Shown: piece after piece, positions 14,400 to 21,663 of the stretch
How the letters are laid out: every line of letters begins with the position of its first letter
Numbering within the stretch: the first letter of the stretch is position 1
Source of the DNA: Bacteroidia bacterium
Lineage (GTDB): Bacteria; Bacteroidota; Bacteroidia; Bacteroidales; VadinHA17
Length of the DNA stretch: 21,663 nucleotides
NCBI GenBank assembly: GCA_026391515.1
Contig: JAPLEC010000453.1
Span: 1 to 21,663, forward strand
Direction: 5' to 3'
Made by a program: the position numbers and the translations under genes
Notes under the pieces: model-generated
Databases searched by the model: none
Told to the model about the DNA's origin: nothing
Seen by the model: only the letters and a program-made list of their open reading frames with translations

Positions 14400-16349
14400 T
14401 TATAAATCAGAATAATTTTTCTCAAGCAAATCAATAATTCTTAATACTTCTCCAATGCTCCATGCCTGGGAAATTGCTCCTCGTGGTGCATGAGGCGGAT
14501 CTCCGTCATGTATTTCCGACAGAGTGGATATTCCGTGCTCACTCATCACCTCTTCCAGTCCATATATAAGATTTTTTATTTTCTGCATACCCTGTTTGCC
14601 AAAGACTTTAAGCCATCCTTCACAGAAGGGCCCATAAAGCCATGGCCAGACAGTTCCCTGGTGATATGCTTTATCTCTTTCTTCCTGGTTGCCGCAATAG
14701 GTTCCTTTATAGAATTTATTGCCAGGAGAAAGTGTTCTTAGTCCTCTTGGTGTAACAAGCTCTTTATCAGCAATGTCGAGCACTTTTTTCATCTGTTCTT
14801 TGTCGAGCATTGTATATGGTAAAGAAACTGCAATAACCATATTTGGTCTGACAAATAAGTTTCTTCCTTCCTCATCATTGACATAATCGGCCAGGTAGCC
14901 TGCTTTTTCATCCCAGAATAATTCAATAAAAGATTTCTTGATAAGCTTGGGTAAATATTCAAATTCCTTAATGAACTTTTTATCTTTTTCATGTTTTGCC
15001 ATTTCAAGTACAAAGCAGATGGCGTTGTACCAGAGGGCATTTATTTCAACTGCATACCCTCTTCGCGGAGTAACAGGAACTCCATTAACAACAGCATCCA
15101 TCCATGTAAGTGATTTCCCGGGAGCATCGGCATAGATAAGCCCATTTTCTCTCATGTGGATATTAAAACCAGTGCCGTTCTTGTATGCAATGAGAACAGA
15201 TTTTGCAGCTGCACCATAACGTTCGCAGCAATCTGATCCGCCATTGTTAGTATATTGCTGAAGCGCCCAAAAGAACCATAATGGCGCATCGACGGAGTTA
15301 AATGCATAATGTCCGGCGGTTCCCATATTTGGAAATAATCCGTCTTTCATTCTGTTCACCTGGGTGTCGAGGACTTCCCTGTAGAGAGCCAGCTTATGGC
15401 GGACAAGAGCGATACCCGGAAGCGAGATAAATGTATCTCTTCCCCATGATCCGAACCATGGATATCCGGCAATGATAAGGGTTCCTCCGCTCCGTTTCTC
15501 AACAAATTGCTGAGCAGCATTTCTCAGGCAGTCAATAAAGTTGTCGCGGGGTATTTTACCTGCTACGGTTTTAGTAAATTTTGCTTTGAAACCTGAAGGT
15601 TTTTCCTCATGGGTTGAAGCTGAGAATACTATGCTGTCGCCCTTTTTAGCCTTCAGTTCAAAAAATCCCGGAGTAAAAAGATCTTCAGAGTAGTCATATC
15701 CTCTTTTTTGTTCTTCAAGATACTCTACACCGAGGTACCAGTCGGGAACATGAATGAATTCGGCATTGGTTGAGAATTGCATATGTAATGATGGAAAATT
15801 GTCATACATTTTTGACTTAATGCCGTTTTTAATTAATTCAATTTTTGTGTTTGCAAAAAGGTTAGCGTGTGTAAGTTCATGAATGCTTCTGAATGCAAGA
15901 AATGGTCTGATCAGGAGTTTCATTGGTTCCGGAGCATCCAGTATTGTGTACCTTACAAGCAGCTGTTCCTCATAATGAACAAGGAGCCTTTCCATCTTCA
16001 GCATAACATTTCCAACCCTGAAGACCGTTACCGGAATACTTTCTGTTTCAAATTCTTCTATATACTTATGCCCTTTGGGACTGAAATAGTCGCCTTTGTA
16101 TTTCCTGATACCTATATTGAAGCTTTTATCGTTATTTACAACGGTCACATCGAGTGAAGAAAGCAGGACATATCTGCCTCCGCCGAGCTCATCTACCGGG
16201 CAAATCAGCAATCCATGGTATTTCCGGGTATTACATTCAACGATAGTCGTCGAGGCATAAGATCCGGCCCTGTTTGTTCTAATTATTTCCCGTGCCAGAG
16301 AATACTCCAGATTAACAATCTGACCCTTTTCGAACTTGATGTAACTCAT
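14400..16349 (-). CDS. Glycogen debranching enzyme (amylo-alpha-1,6-glucosidase, GH133-like)
   Basis: A 649-residue protein with the two-part architecture of archaeal/bacterial debranching enzymes. The N-terminal GDE_N domain (about 1-250) has the signature EIIRTNRAGSYASTT (21-35) and NTRKYHGLLI (40-49). The C-terminal (alpha/alpha)6 glucosidase domain (about 270-645) has GYPWFGSWGRDTFISLPG (295-312), DAPLWFFWALQQY (354-366), HQGTVWPWLYGPF (563-575) and SQAWSIGEVLR (627-637), which supply the conserved acidic residues D305 and E634. It hydrolyses alpha-1,6 branch stubs so phosphorylase can continue. First gene of the four-gene glycogen operon; ATG at 16349 gives the family's usual MSYIKFEKGQ start. 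Confidence 0.95.
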   Translation of the reverse strand: MSYIKFEKGQIVNLEYSLAREIIRTNRAGSYASTTIVECNTRKYHGLLICPVDELGGGRYVLLSSLDVTVVNNDKSFNIGIRKYKGDYFSPKGHKYIEEFETESIPVTVFRVGNVMLKMERLLVHYEEQLLVRYTILDAPEPMKLLIRPFLAFRSIHELTHANLFANTKIELIKNGIKSKMYDNFPSLHMQFSTNAEFIHVPDWYLGVEYLEEQKRGYDYSEDLFTPGFFELKAKKGDSIVFSASTHEEKPSGFKAKFTKTVAGKIPRDNFIDCLRNAAQQFVEKRSGGTLIIAGYPWFGSWGRDTFISLPGIALVRHKLALYREVLDTQVNRMKDGLFPNMGTAGHYAFNSVDAPLWFFWALQQYTNNGGSDCCERYGAAAKSVLIAYKNGTGFNIHMRENGLIYADAPGKSLTWMDAVVNGVPVTPRRGYAVEINALWYNAICFVLEMAKHEKDKKFIKEFEYLPKLIKKSFIELFWDEKAGYLADYVNDEEGRNLFVRPNMVIAVSLPYTMLDKEQMKKVLDIADKELVTPRGLRTLSPGNKFYKGTYCGNQEERDKAYHQGTVWPWLYGPFCEGWLKVFGKQGMQKIKNLIYGLEEVMSEHGISTLSEIHDGDPPHAPRGAISQAWSIGEVLRIIDLLEKNYSDL

Positions 16350-16383
16350 ATAATTACCGCATTATCCGATATAAAAAAGTCTT

Positions 16384-16415
16384 TTAAGATAGCAAAAATT
16401 ATTCAACATTGCAAA
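16384..16415 (-). promoter_or_regulatory. Weak candidate promoter for the glycogen operon
   Basis: Minus-strand TTTG (16415-16412), exactly 20 bases of spacer, then TATCTTAA (16391-16384). The -7 box matches only four of six fixed positions. It would give a leader of about 30 bases before the debranching-enzyme ATG at 16349. No better match was seen in the 16350-16529 divergent gap on this strand. Confidence 0.25.
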
Positions 16416-16479
16416 CCCGCATTTTGCCAGTATAAAAATTATTAATTTTTACTAAAGAGCAGCTGGTAAAAAAAAAGAA

Positions 16480-16487
16480 TAACTTTG
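16480..16487 (+). promoter_or_regulatory. -7 promoter element for the TlpA-like lipoprotein pair
   Basis: TAACTTTG is an exact match to TAnnTTTG, 42 bases before the ATG at 16530. No TTTG lies at the right distance upstream, where there is a run of A. The motif contains the TTG at 16485 that opens the longer frame, which argues that translation starts at 16530 instead. Confidence 0.45.
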
Positions 16488-16529
16488 CAATTCGATAAAA
16501 TAAAAAACTATTTAAAAATCTCTTATTTA

Positions 16530-17699
16530 ATGAATAAAAATTACCTATTATTTCTTATTGCTGCCATTATTATTGCAGGTTGCAAAAATAACAATATTGA
16601 AATTAACGGCAAACTTATTAATCCAATAAAAGGCAAATATATTTTTCTTGATGAACTGAAGTCTACTGAACTTGTAACTGTCGATTCTGCAATGGTTTCA
16701 GATGATGGGACTTTTTTATTTAGAAGGTTAATAGAATCCCCTTCTTTTTATCTTCTGAAAACAGATGAGACCAACTTTCTGACAATGCTGTTAGAACCCG
16801 GCCAGAAAATTCAAATTAAAGCTTATCAGGATTCATTGAATTACCCGGCATATATATCCGGATCGAAAGGGACAGAATTGATGAATGATTATAATAAGAA
16901 ACTTGAAAATACAATAAGTAAGCTAGAAAGGCTTCGTGTTATATATTTGCAGTATCTTAATACTCCAGAACTGGCTTCGGCAATGGACAGGCTTGATAGT
17001 ATGGCTCAAAGTTATCTTAACGATATAAATTTATATACAAAAAAATATATTGATGAGAACATTAATTCACTGGTCAGTCTTGTTGCATTATATCAGCAGG
17101 TTGCACCCGGTCAATATATTCTTCATCCTGAGAAAGATCTGAAATATTTTGTCAGGGTTGATTCATCACTATTGATCCTATACCCTGATTATGAGCCTGT
17201 TAAATCATTCCATGGTCAAGTTCAGGAGCTGGTTTCAAATATTAATTCACTGAATTTGAAATCTCCAATATCCTTTGTGGGAATAGAAGCTCCTGAGATT
17301 TCCCTGCCTGATCCCCTGGGAGATACAATAAAGCTTTCTTCTACAAGAGGCAATGTGGTTTTGCTTGATTTCTGGGCTTCATGGTGTTCTCCATGCCGGC
17401 GGGAAAATCCTAATCTGGCAAAAGCTTATACTCTTTATCACAGTAAAGGATTTCAGATTTACCAGGTATCTCTTGATAAAACAAAGGAAGCATGGTTAAA
17501 TGGCATCCAGGAAGATCATCTTGAAAAATGGATACACGTAAGTGATGTAAAATACTGGAGTTCTGTGGTTGTTCCATTGTATAGTATTGAATCGATCCCT
17601 TGTAATTTTCTTATTGATAAGGATGGCCGTGTAATTGATTCAGACCTCAGGGGAGAAATGTTACAAAATAAGCTTGCAGAATTATTCAAAAATCAGTAA
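16530..17699 (+). CDS. TlpA/ResA-like thioredoxin lipoprotein with DUF4369-type N-terminus
   Basis: A 389-residue lipoprotein: signal LFLIAAIIIAG, lipobox ending at Cys18, then NNN. Residues 20-110 look like DUF4369, a beta-rich domain common in this phylum (GKLINPIKGKYIFLDEL). A helical region (about 115-245) follows. The thioredoxin domain (250-389) has DFWASWCSPCRRENP with redox cysteines C286/C289 and cis-proline P357. Unusually, C358 directly follows the cis-proline where Thr or Ala is common. Such proteins reduce or isomerise disulfides in the periplasm. I use ATG 16530: the open frame continues upstream to a TTG at 16485, but that lies inside the promoter motif and would bury the signal peptide. 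Probably cotranscribed with the paralogue 37 bases downstream. Confidence 0.92.
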   Translation: MNKNYLLFLIAAIIIAGCKNNNIEINGKLINPIKGKYIFLDELKSTELVTVDSAMVSDDGTFLFRRLIESPSFYLLKTDETNFLTMLLEPGQKIQIKAYQDSLNYPAYISGSKGTELMNDYNKKLENTISKLERLRVIYLQYLNTPELASAMDRLDSMAQSYLNDINLYTKKYIDENINSLVSLVALYQQVAPGQYILHPEKDLKYFVRVDSSLLILYPDYEPVKSFHGQVQELVSNINSLNLKSPISFVGIEAPEISLPDPLGDTIKLSSTRGNVVLLDFWASWCSPCRRENPNLAKAYTLYHSKGFQIYQVSLDKTKEAWLNGIQEDHLEKWIHVSDVKYWSSVVVPLYSIESIPCNFLIDKDGRVIDSDLRGEMLQNKLAELFKNQ

Positions 17700-17736
17700 T
17701 TGGATATAGTTAAGATACAAAAAAAGATTTTCATTA

Positions 17737-18894
17737 ATGAAAAAAACGCTGTTACTGTTCTTTTTGATAACCTTACTCTCAGGATGCAGGAATAATGGAG
17801 TTTTTACAGTAAATGGCACTGTAAAAAAAACAGTAAAGAATTATATCTACGTCAGCAGGATTGACATCAATATTCCGGTTCTTATTGACTCTTCAAAAAT
17901 TAACAGGAAAGGAAATTTCAGGATTAAAATAAAAGCCAGAGAACCAGATTTTTACGCGGTTGGTTGTTCTTCAAGTGACTTTATAATTCTTCTGGCTGAA
18001 CCTGGTGAAAAAATTGAGCTTTCTTTCAATGGGGAAACATTTTATAATAATTACACTGTTACCGGATCAAAAGGTTCTGAATTAGTACAAAAGCTTGATT
18101 TTAAACTACTTGAAACAAAAAATAAACTCGATTCGTTATATTCTCTTTATAATAAAGTGACAAAAGAGCCTGATTTTGAACTTAAAGCACCTCGCCTTGA
18201 GGAGGAGTATCTGAAACTTATAAAAGATCAGCGAAAGTATAACATTGAGTTCATTCTGAAAAATATGAATTCGCTTGCATCAATAAGAGCCCTTTTTCAG
18301 AAATTAAACGATCAGACATATGTTTTATATGATCCACGCGTCCAGTACCTGAAAATAGTATCAGACTCACTTCTCCGGCATTATCCGGATTCGAAACATA
18401 CAAAAGCGCTTGTAAATGATTTCGAGAAAGAGATGTTTCAGTTCAATGCCAGAAGGCTTCAGCAGTTGTCTGCGACGCTTCCCGAAGCAAAACTTGATCC
18501 TGATCTGAAAGATATCAATGGTAAACGGATTATACTTTCATCTCTGAAAGGGAAATATGTGCTTCTTGCTTTCTGGTCAGCTGCCTCAGATCCATGTATA
18601 AGTGAAAATCTTCAATTGAAAAAATATTATAAAATGTTTAACAAAAGAGGATTTGAAATTTATCAGATTAATCTTGATAAAGATGAAACAGTCTGGAAAG
18701 ATGAAGTAAAATATGATGAACTGCCATGGATCAGCACAAGAGAAGAAAATCCTGATGATCAGAAATATGCAAAGCTTTTCAACGTTACAACTCTGCCGGC
18801 AAATTTTCTTTTTGATCGAAATGGAAATATTATTGCATCGCATCTGCATGGAAAAAATCTGCAATTAAAACTTAATCAGTTATTTAATAATTAA
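17737..18894 (+). CDS. Thioredoxin-fold lipoprotein paralogue with a broken CxxC
   Basis: A 385-residue lipoprotein with the same layout as the gene just upstream: signal LLLFFLITLLSG, lipidated Cys17, DUF4369-like domain (20-105), helical middle, thioredoxin-like domain (250-385). The two align along their length (for example EPGEKIELS against EPGQKIQIK, and GSKGSELV against GSKGTELM), so this is a tandem duplication. Where the first copy has W-C-S-P-C, this one has A-S284-D-P-C287, losing the attacking N-terminal cysteine. Cis-proline P354 remains. It cannot do normal dithiol exchange; it might bind substrates, trap mixed disulfides through C287, or be purely structural. The open frame and conserved fold argue against decay. 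Confidence 0.9.
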   Translation: MKKTLLLFFLITLLSGCRNNGVFTVNGTVKKTVKNYIYVSRIDINIPVLIDSSKINRKGNFRIKIKAREPDFYAVGCSSSDFIILLAEPGEKIELSFNGETFYNNYTVTGSKGSELVQKLDFKLLETKNKLDSLYSLYNKVTKEPDFELKAPRLEEEYLKLIKDQRKYNIEFILKNMNSLASIRALFQKLNDQTYVLYDPRVQYLKIVSDSLLRHYPDSKHTKALVNDFEKEMFQFNARRLQQLSATLPEAKLDPDLKDINGKRIILSSLKGKYVLLAFWSAASDPCISENLQLKKYYKMFNKRGFEIYQINLDKDETVWKDEVKYDELPWISTREENPDDQKYAKLFNVTTLPANFLFDRNGNIIASHLHGKNLQLKLNQLFNN

Positions 18895-18901
18895 TAACGT
18901 T

Positions 18902-19648
18902 TTGGCTGACACTGGTAAAATATTTTTTGCTTCAGATTTTCATCTTGGTCTTAATACAGGCACCCCTCCTGTTGACCGTGAAAAGAAAGTTGTAAGGTGG
19001 CTCGAAAGCATTGCTCCTGAAGCAAAAGAAATTTATCTGCTTGGAGATGTATTTGATTTCTGGTGGGAATATAAGCTTGTTGTACCACGTGGTTTTACAA
19101 GGTTCCTGGGGAAATTATCTTCAATAACAGATTCCGGCATTCCGGTTCATTTTTTTACGGGAAATCATGATATGTGGGTAGGTGATTACCTTTCAGGAGA
19201 GTGCGGAATTATTATTCACACCAGTCCTTTGACTGCCACTTTTAATGACAAAATATTTCATCTTGCTCATGGTGAAGGGCTTGCCAATACAAATTTTGGT
19301 TATAAAATCCTTCTGAAGATCTTCCGGAATAAACCTCTACAGGTCTGGTACTCTTCCATGCATCCCTGGATAGGTGTCGGTTTTGGACACAGATGGTCAT
19401 TAAGTTCGAGGCTTGCTAAAGGTATTTCTCTGGATTTTCTTGGAGAAGAGAAAGAGGATCTGATAAAATATGCCAATTCTGTTTCAGCAAACACAATAGT
19501 TGATTATTTCATCTTTGGTCATCGCCATCTTGCTCTATCATATAAGATGAAGCAGGGTGGAGAGATAATTTTTCTTGGTGACTGGATAAAGCACAGCAGT
19601 TATGCTGAATGGGATGGGAACAATCTTATACTCAAGACATTAGATTAA
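18902..19648 (+). CDS. lpxH: UDP-2,3-diacylglucosamine diphosphatase (LpxH-type)
   Basis: A 248-residue calcineurin-like metallophosphatase. Metal ligands are visible in order: SDFHLG (D12, H14), LGDVFDFWWE (D49), GNHDMW (N88, H89), AHGEG (H123) and GHRH (H207, H209). DFWWEY and the late HxHG-like motifs match LpxH, which cleaves UDP-2,3-diacylglucosamine to lipid X in lipid A synthesis at the inner face of the cytoplasmic membrane. The start is a TTG at 18902, seven bases after the previous stop; no ATG or GTG precedes SDFHLG in frame, and the family normally begins about ten residues before that motif. The tight spacing suggests cotranscription with the lipoprotein pair. Its stop overlaps the next gene's stop on the opposite strand. 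Confidence 0.92.
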   Translation: MADTGKIFFASDFHLGLNTGTPPVDREKKVVRWLESIAPEAKEIYLLGDVFDFWWEYKLVVPRGFTRFLGKLSSITDSGIPVHFFTGNHDMWVGDYLSGECGIIIHTSPLTATFNDKIFHLAHGEGLANTNFGYKILLKIFRNKPLQVWYSSMHPWIGVGFGHRWSLSSRLAKGISLDFLGEEKEDLIKYANSVSANTIVDYFIFGHRHLALSYKMKQGGEIIFLGDWIKHSSYAEWDGNNLILKTLD

Positions 19649-20760
19649 TTGGCTTTCTCTTCAACCTTTACTGTAAGAGTATAGTAGGAATAAAGATCAT
19701 TTATCCTGTCGAATTCGTAAACCAGCTTACTCCCTGATTTTCTGGCCATATCAATAAGTCCCATATTTCCTGTACTGTCGGATCCAATTGATTGCCCCGA
19801 AAGAGATTTCCTGAACAATTCTTTCAGGCCAACCTTATCATATTTATTTATTGAGTCAAGCTTTTCTTTCAGGTGATCGACATTATCATTTAATATCAGG
19901 TTTCCTGTTGTAAGAGAATATGTCTTATTTTCAAATCTGATCATCGCAACAGGCATTCCATATTTTTCTTCAGGTTCCCGTCCGGGACTATATTTTGCTA
20001 CATTTTCAATTATTTCAACAAGAATGCTGAAGACTCTTCTCCTCATATTTGATTCAATATCATCTTCCGCAAGCCGTGTTTCGGTAAACGAAAGCACTTC
20101 CTTCCCAACTTCAGGTGTTATATGTCCCGACCAGATCAAATAGATATTTTCTTTAGCCATCAATCGCTCGAGCTGTGCCACGGCTTTGCCCTGGAAAGGT
20201 TTTTCAGCACTGCCATAATGTACTCCTATTCCATCGGATCCAACGGTTTTACTAAGAATAAAATAAGAGTCTTCCTCATCCAGCTTCAGAAAGTCATAAT
20301 CGAGCTTGTTGCCTGTTTTTTTAGCCATTTCAATAAGACCGAGCCCTGCACCGCCTTTGCTGCTGAATTCGGAATTACTTAACATTTGCCTGTAGACATT
20401 CCTTATTTCACCGCTTTGAAGACTATTGATCTCCTCAAGGCGTTTTTTCAGATCATCTATATTTGAAGAAGGAATAACGTTTCCTGTCGTTACTGTGTAT
20501 CCTCCGTTTGCTTTGGAATAGACTACTAACGACATATTGGCATGTCCGTTGCTGTCGCTGTGTCTTGTAACATTCTGCAGACTTTCTAGAACGAACATAA
20601 AGAGTCTTTTTCGTCCGACGAATCCAAATTCCGAATTCTCCATTTCCTTTTCCAGAAGCATGAGAAGGGGAACGGAATTCTCATTTGTAACAACGCCTCT
20701 GTACACGAACATAAGGCGTTCTTTCATCATTTTATCGCGAATCCTGCGTGTGAGATTCAT
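19645..20760 (-). CDS. Protein with two tandem SiaB-like (DUF6272) kinase domains
   Basis: A 371-residue cytosolic protein made of two related halves. Repeat 1 (about 13-175) has the GHKL-type N-box ESLQN (59-63) and G-box KGGAGLGL (135-142). Repeat 2 (about 203-366) has EIIEN (249-253) and DSTGNMGL (328-335). Both have the TTGN strand (91-94 and 284-287) and DxLKxxLxxIN helix. I recognise this as the SiaB family. In Pseudomonas SiaB phosphorylates SiaC (DUF1987) and SiaA dephosphorylates it, controlling a diguanylate cyclase. Single-domain proteins of about 180 residues are usual, so this looks like an internal duplication. Repeat 2's G-box is less canonical. No SiaC or SiaA gene is in the window. 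Confidence 0.85.
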   Translation of the reverse strand: MNLTRRIRDKMMKERLMFVYRGVVTNENSVPLLMLLEKEMENSEFGFVGRKRLFMFVLESLQNVTRHSDSNGHANMSLVVYSKANGGYTVTTGNVIPSSNIDDLKKRLEEINSLQSGEIRNVYRQMLSNSEFSSKGGAGLGLIEMAKKTGNKLDYDFLKLDEEDSYFILSKTVGSDGIGVHYGSAEKPFQGKAVAQLERLMAKENIYLIWSGHITPEVGKEVLSFTETRLAEDDIESNMRRRVFSILVEIIENVAKYSPGREPEEKYGMPVAMIRFENKTYSLTTGNLILNDNVDHLKEKLDSINKYDKVGLKELFRKSLSGQSIGSDSTGNMGLIDMARKSGSKLVYEFDRINDLYSYYTLTVKVEEKAN

Positions 20761-20828
20761 GCAAAGAAGATCAGGACGATTAAGAATATAAAATTAATAA
20801 ATTTTAAAGATTCTGCAAATAAATTTAT

Positions 20829-21605
20829 CTATCCGGCCCAGCCCTCTCTGTCGAGGTTGCGATAATTGATTGCTTCGGAAATGTGTTCGGCTGTAATATT
20901 CTCAGATTCTGCAAGATCAGCAATAGTTCTTGCTACTTTCAGTATCCTGTCGTAAGCCCGTGCAGAAAGGCTCCTGAGTTCCATTGCTGTTTTAAGCAGC
21001 CTCCCGCCTGCATCATCGAGCTGGCAATATCTTCTTTGCATCGACGATGACATCTGTGCATTCGAATAAACCCCGCTGATTGATGCAAACCTTTTTGCCT
21101 GTATTTCTCTTGCTTTGACAACTCTTTCACGCACAACTGAAGATTTTTCAATTTTACCCGAATCTGACAGTTTATCATATTTAACAGGCACCACTTCAAT
21201 ATGAATATCGATACGATCGAGCAATGGACCTGAAATTCTGTTAAGGTATTTTTGTACCATTCCGGGTGAGCACATACACTCTTTTTCAGGATGATTATGA
21301 AATCCGCAAGGGCAGGGATTCATGCTTGCTACCAGCATAAAACTTGCAGGATAATCGACAGTTGATTTTGCACGTGAGATTGTTATTACCCTGTCCTCAA
21401 GCGGTTGCCTCATTACTTCAAGGACAGTTCTTTTGAATTCAGGCAGTTCATCGAGAAATAGCACTCCATTATGACCAAGGGAGATTTCTCCCGGTTGTGG
21501 AAAAGTTCCTCCTCCAACTAATGCAACATCTGTTATTGTATCTAATGAGGGGGTATTATTTAAAATGCTTATGCAGATAATAATTAATAAAAATTGGAGT
21601 AGCAT
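20829..21605 (-). pseudogene. 5'-truncated YifB/ComM-type Mg-chelatase-like AAA+ ATPase
   Basis: The open frame gives 258 residues; about 235 match the C-terminal half of YifB/ComM (normal length about 510). Present: DVALVGGG (about 26-33), PQPGEISL, Walker B GVLFLDELPEF, the cysteine cluster MNPCPCG...CMC, LNRISGPLLDRIDIHIEV, and the C-terminal Mg_chelatase_C helix bundle ending in LDREGWAG. Missing: the N-terminal ChlI/Lon-like domain and Walker A. In intact homologues the segment before DVALVGGG reads RPFRSPHHT; here it is replaced by unrelated AT-rich sequence upstream of about 21540. The apparent ATG at 21605 and hydrophobic residues 1-19 look like chance. ComM is a branch-migration helicase, but this fragment cannot bind ATP normally. 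An assembly join is an alternative. Confidence 0.75.
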
Positions 21606-21663
21606 TGAAATAATAAATTAAAGCAATGAGCGACCATTTCTCACTTCTAAAAAATAAAGACCT
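21606..21663. other. Window-edge sequence of uncertain nature beyond the YifB break
   Basis: Two weak coding possibilities reach the window edge. On the minus strand, a frame from the edge to a TAA at 21618-21620 encodes GLYFLEVRNGRSLL, faintly like the end of a type IX secretion sorting domain. On the plus strand an ATG at 21626 opens MSDHFSLLKNKD. Another minus frame stays open to a TAA at 21556-21558. None is long enough to decide, and none reads as YifB. Confidence 0.15.

Noticed and set aside
14490..16157. Plus-strand open frames inside the debranching-enzyme gene
   Set aside because: Shadows of a conserved gene; no domain, signal or start context.
16485..16529. TTG start of the first TlpA-like lipoprotein at 16485
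   Set aside because: The TTG lies inside an exact promoter -7 motif and the extra 15 residues would precede a normal lipoprotein signal peptide.
21540..21605. Treating the 258-residue YifB frame as a complete gene starting at 21605
   Set aside because: Residues 1-22 match nothing in YifB and Walker A is missing, so this ATG is unlikely to be a genuine start.
1..21663. CRISPR array, tRNA/rRNA genes, insertion sequences, phage or defence genes
   Set aside because: No regularly spaced repeats, tRNA-like cloverleaf sequence, transposase, integrase or known defence protein was seen.

Overview
The window comes from an AT-rich Bacteroidetes genome, most likely a Bacteroidales or Marinilabiliales relative. 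Three things point there: several gaps ahead of genes carry the phylum's -7 promoter motif TAnnTTTG; there are DUF4369/TlpA thioredoxin lipoproteins and a SiaB (DUF6272) kinase; and the glycogen genes are of the type found in this phylum. Assignments rest on motif reading and memory of protein families. No database search was run.

Layout. 1-2210 (minus strand): a ComF-type phosphoribosyltransferase, a HIT protein whose C-terminus runs into a small repeat, greA with a promoter and terminator hairpin in its leader, and a small, very basic secreted protein. 2294-2776 (plus): a lipoprotein with a Rieske-like cysteine pattern. 2773-5168 (minus): ahcY (S-adenosylhomocysteine hydrolase) preceded by ribF (FMN/FAD synthesis). 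5270-16349: a glycogen/alpha-glucan locus. A eukaryote-type branching enzyme (plus) converges on a four-gene minus-strand operon that reads debranching enzyme, GT4 glycosyltransferase, GH57 amylase with a histone-like tail, then a 1407-residue fusion of GT3 glycogen synthase with GT35 phosphorylase. 16530-19648 (plus): two tandem TlpA-like lipoproteins, the second with a broken CxxC, followed by an LpxH-type UDP-diacylglucosamine hydrolase. 19645-21605 (minus): a protein with two SiaB-type kinase domains, then the C-terminal half of a YifB/ComM AAA+ protein that loses homology abruptly near 21540.

How the genes work together. The glycogen locus holds synthesis (GT3), branching (GH13), debranching (GH133-like), phosphorolysis (GT35) and amylase-type cleavage or transfer (GH57). 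Neither a GlgC ADP-glucose pyrophosphorylase nor a GT5 GlgA is present here. With a GT3 synthase this suggests UDP-glucose as the donor, as in fungi and animals, although glgC could lie elsewhere. Fusing synthase to phosphorylase puts opposing reactions on one polypeptide.

All three convergent gene pairs end in stop codons that overlap by four bases (2773-2776, 7294-7297, 19645-19648), leaving no room for a terminator. No gap without a gene exceeds 300 bases. I saw no tRNA, rRNA, CRISPR array, insertion sequence or replication origin.
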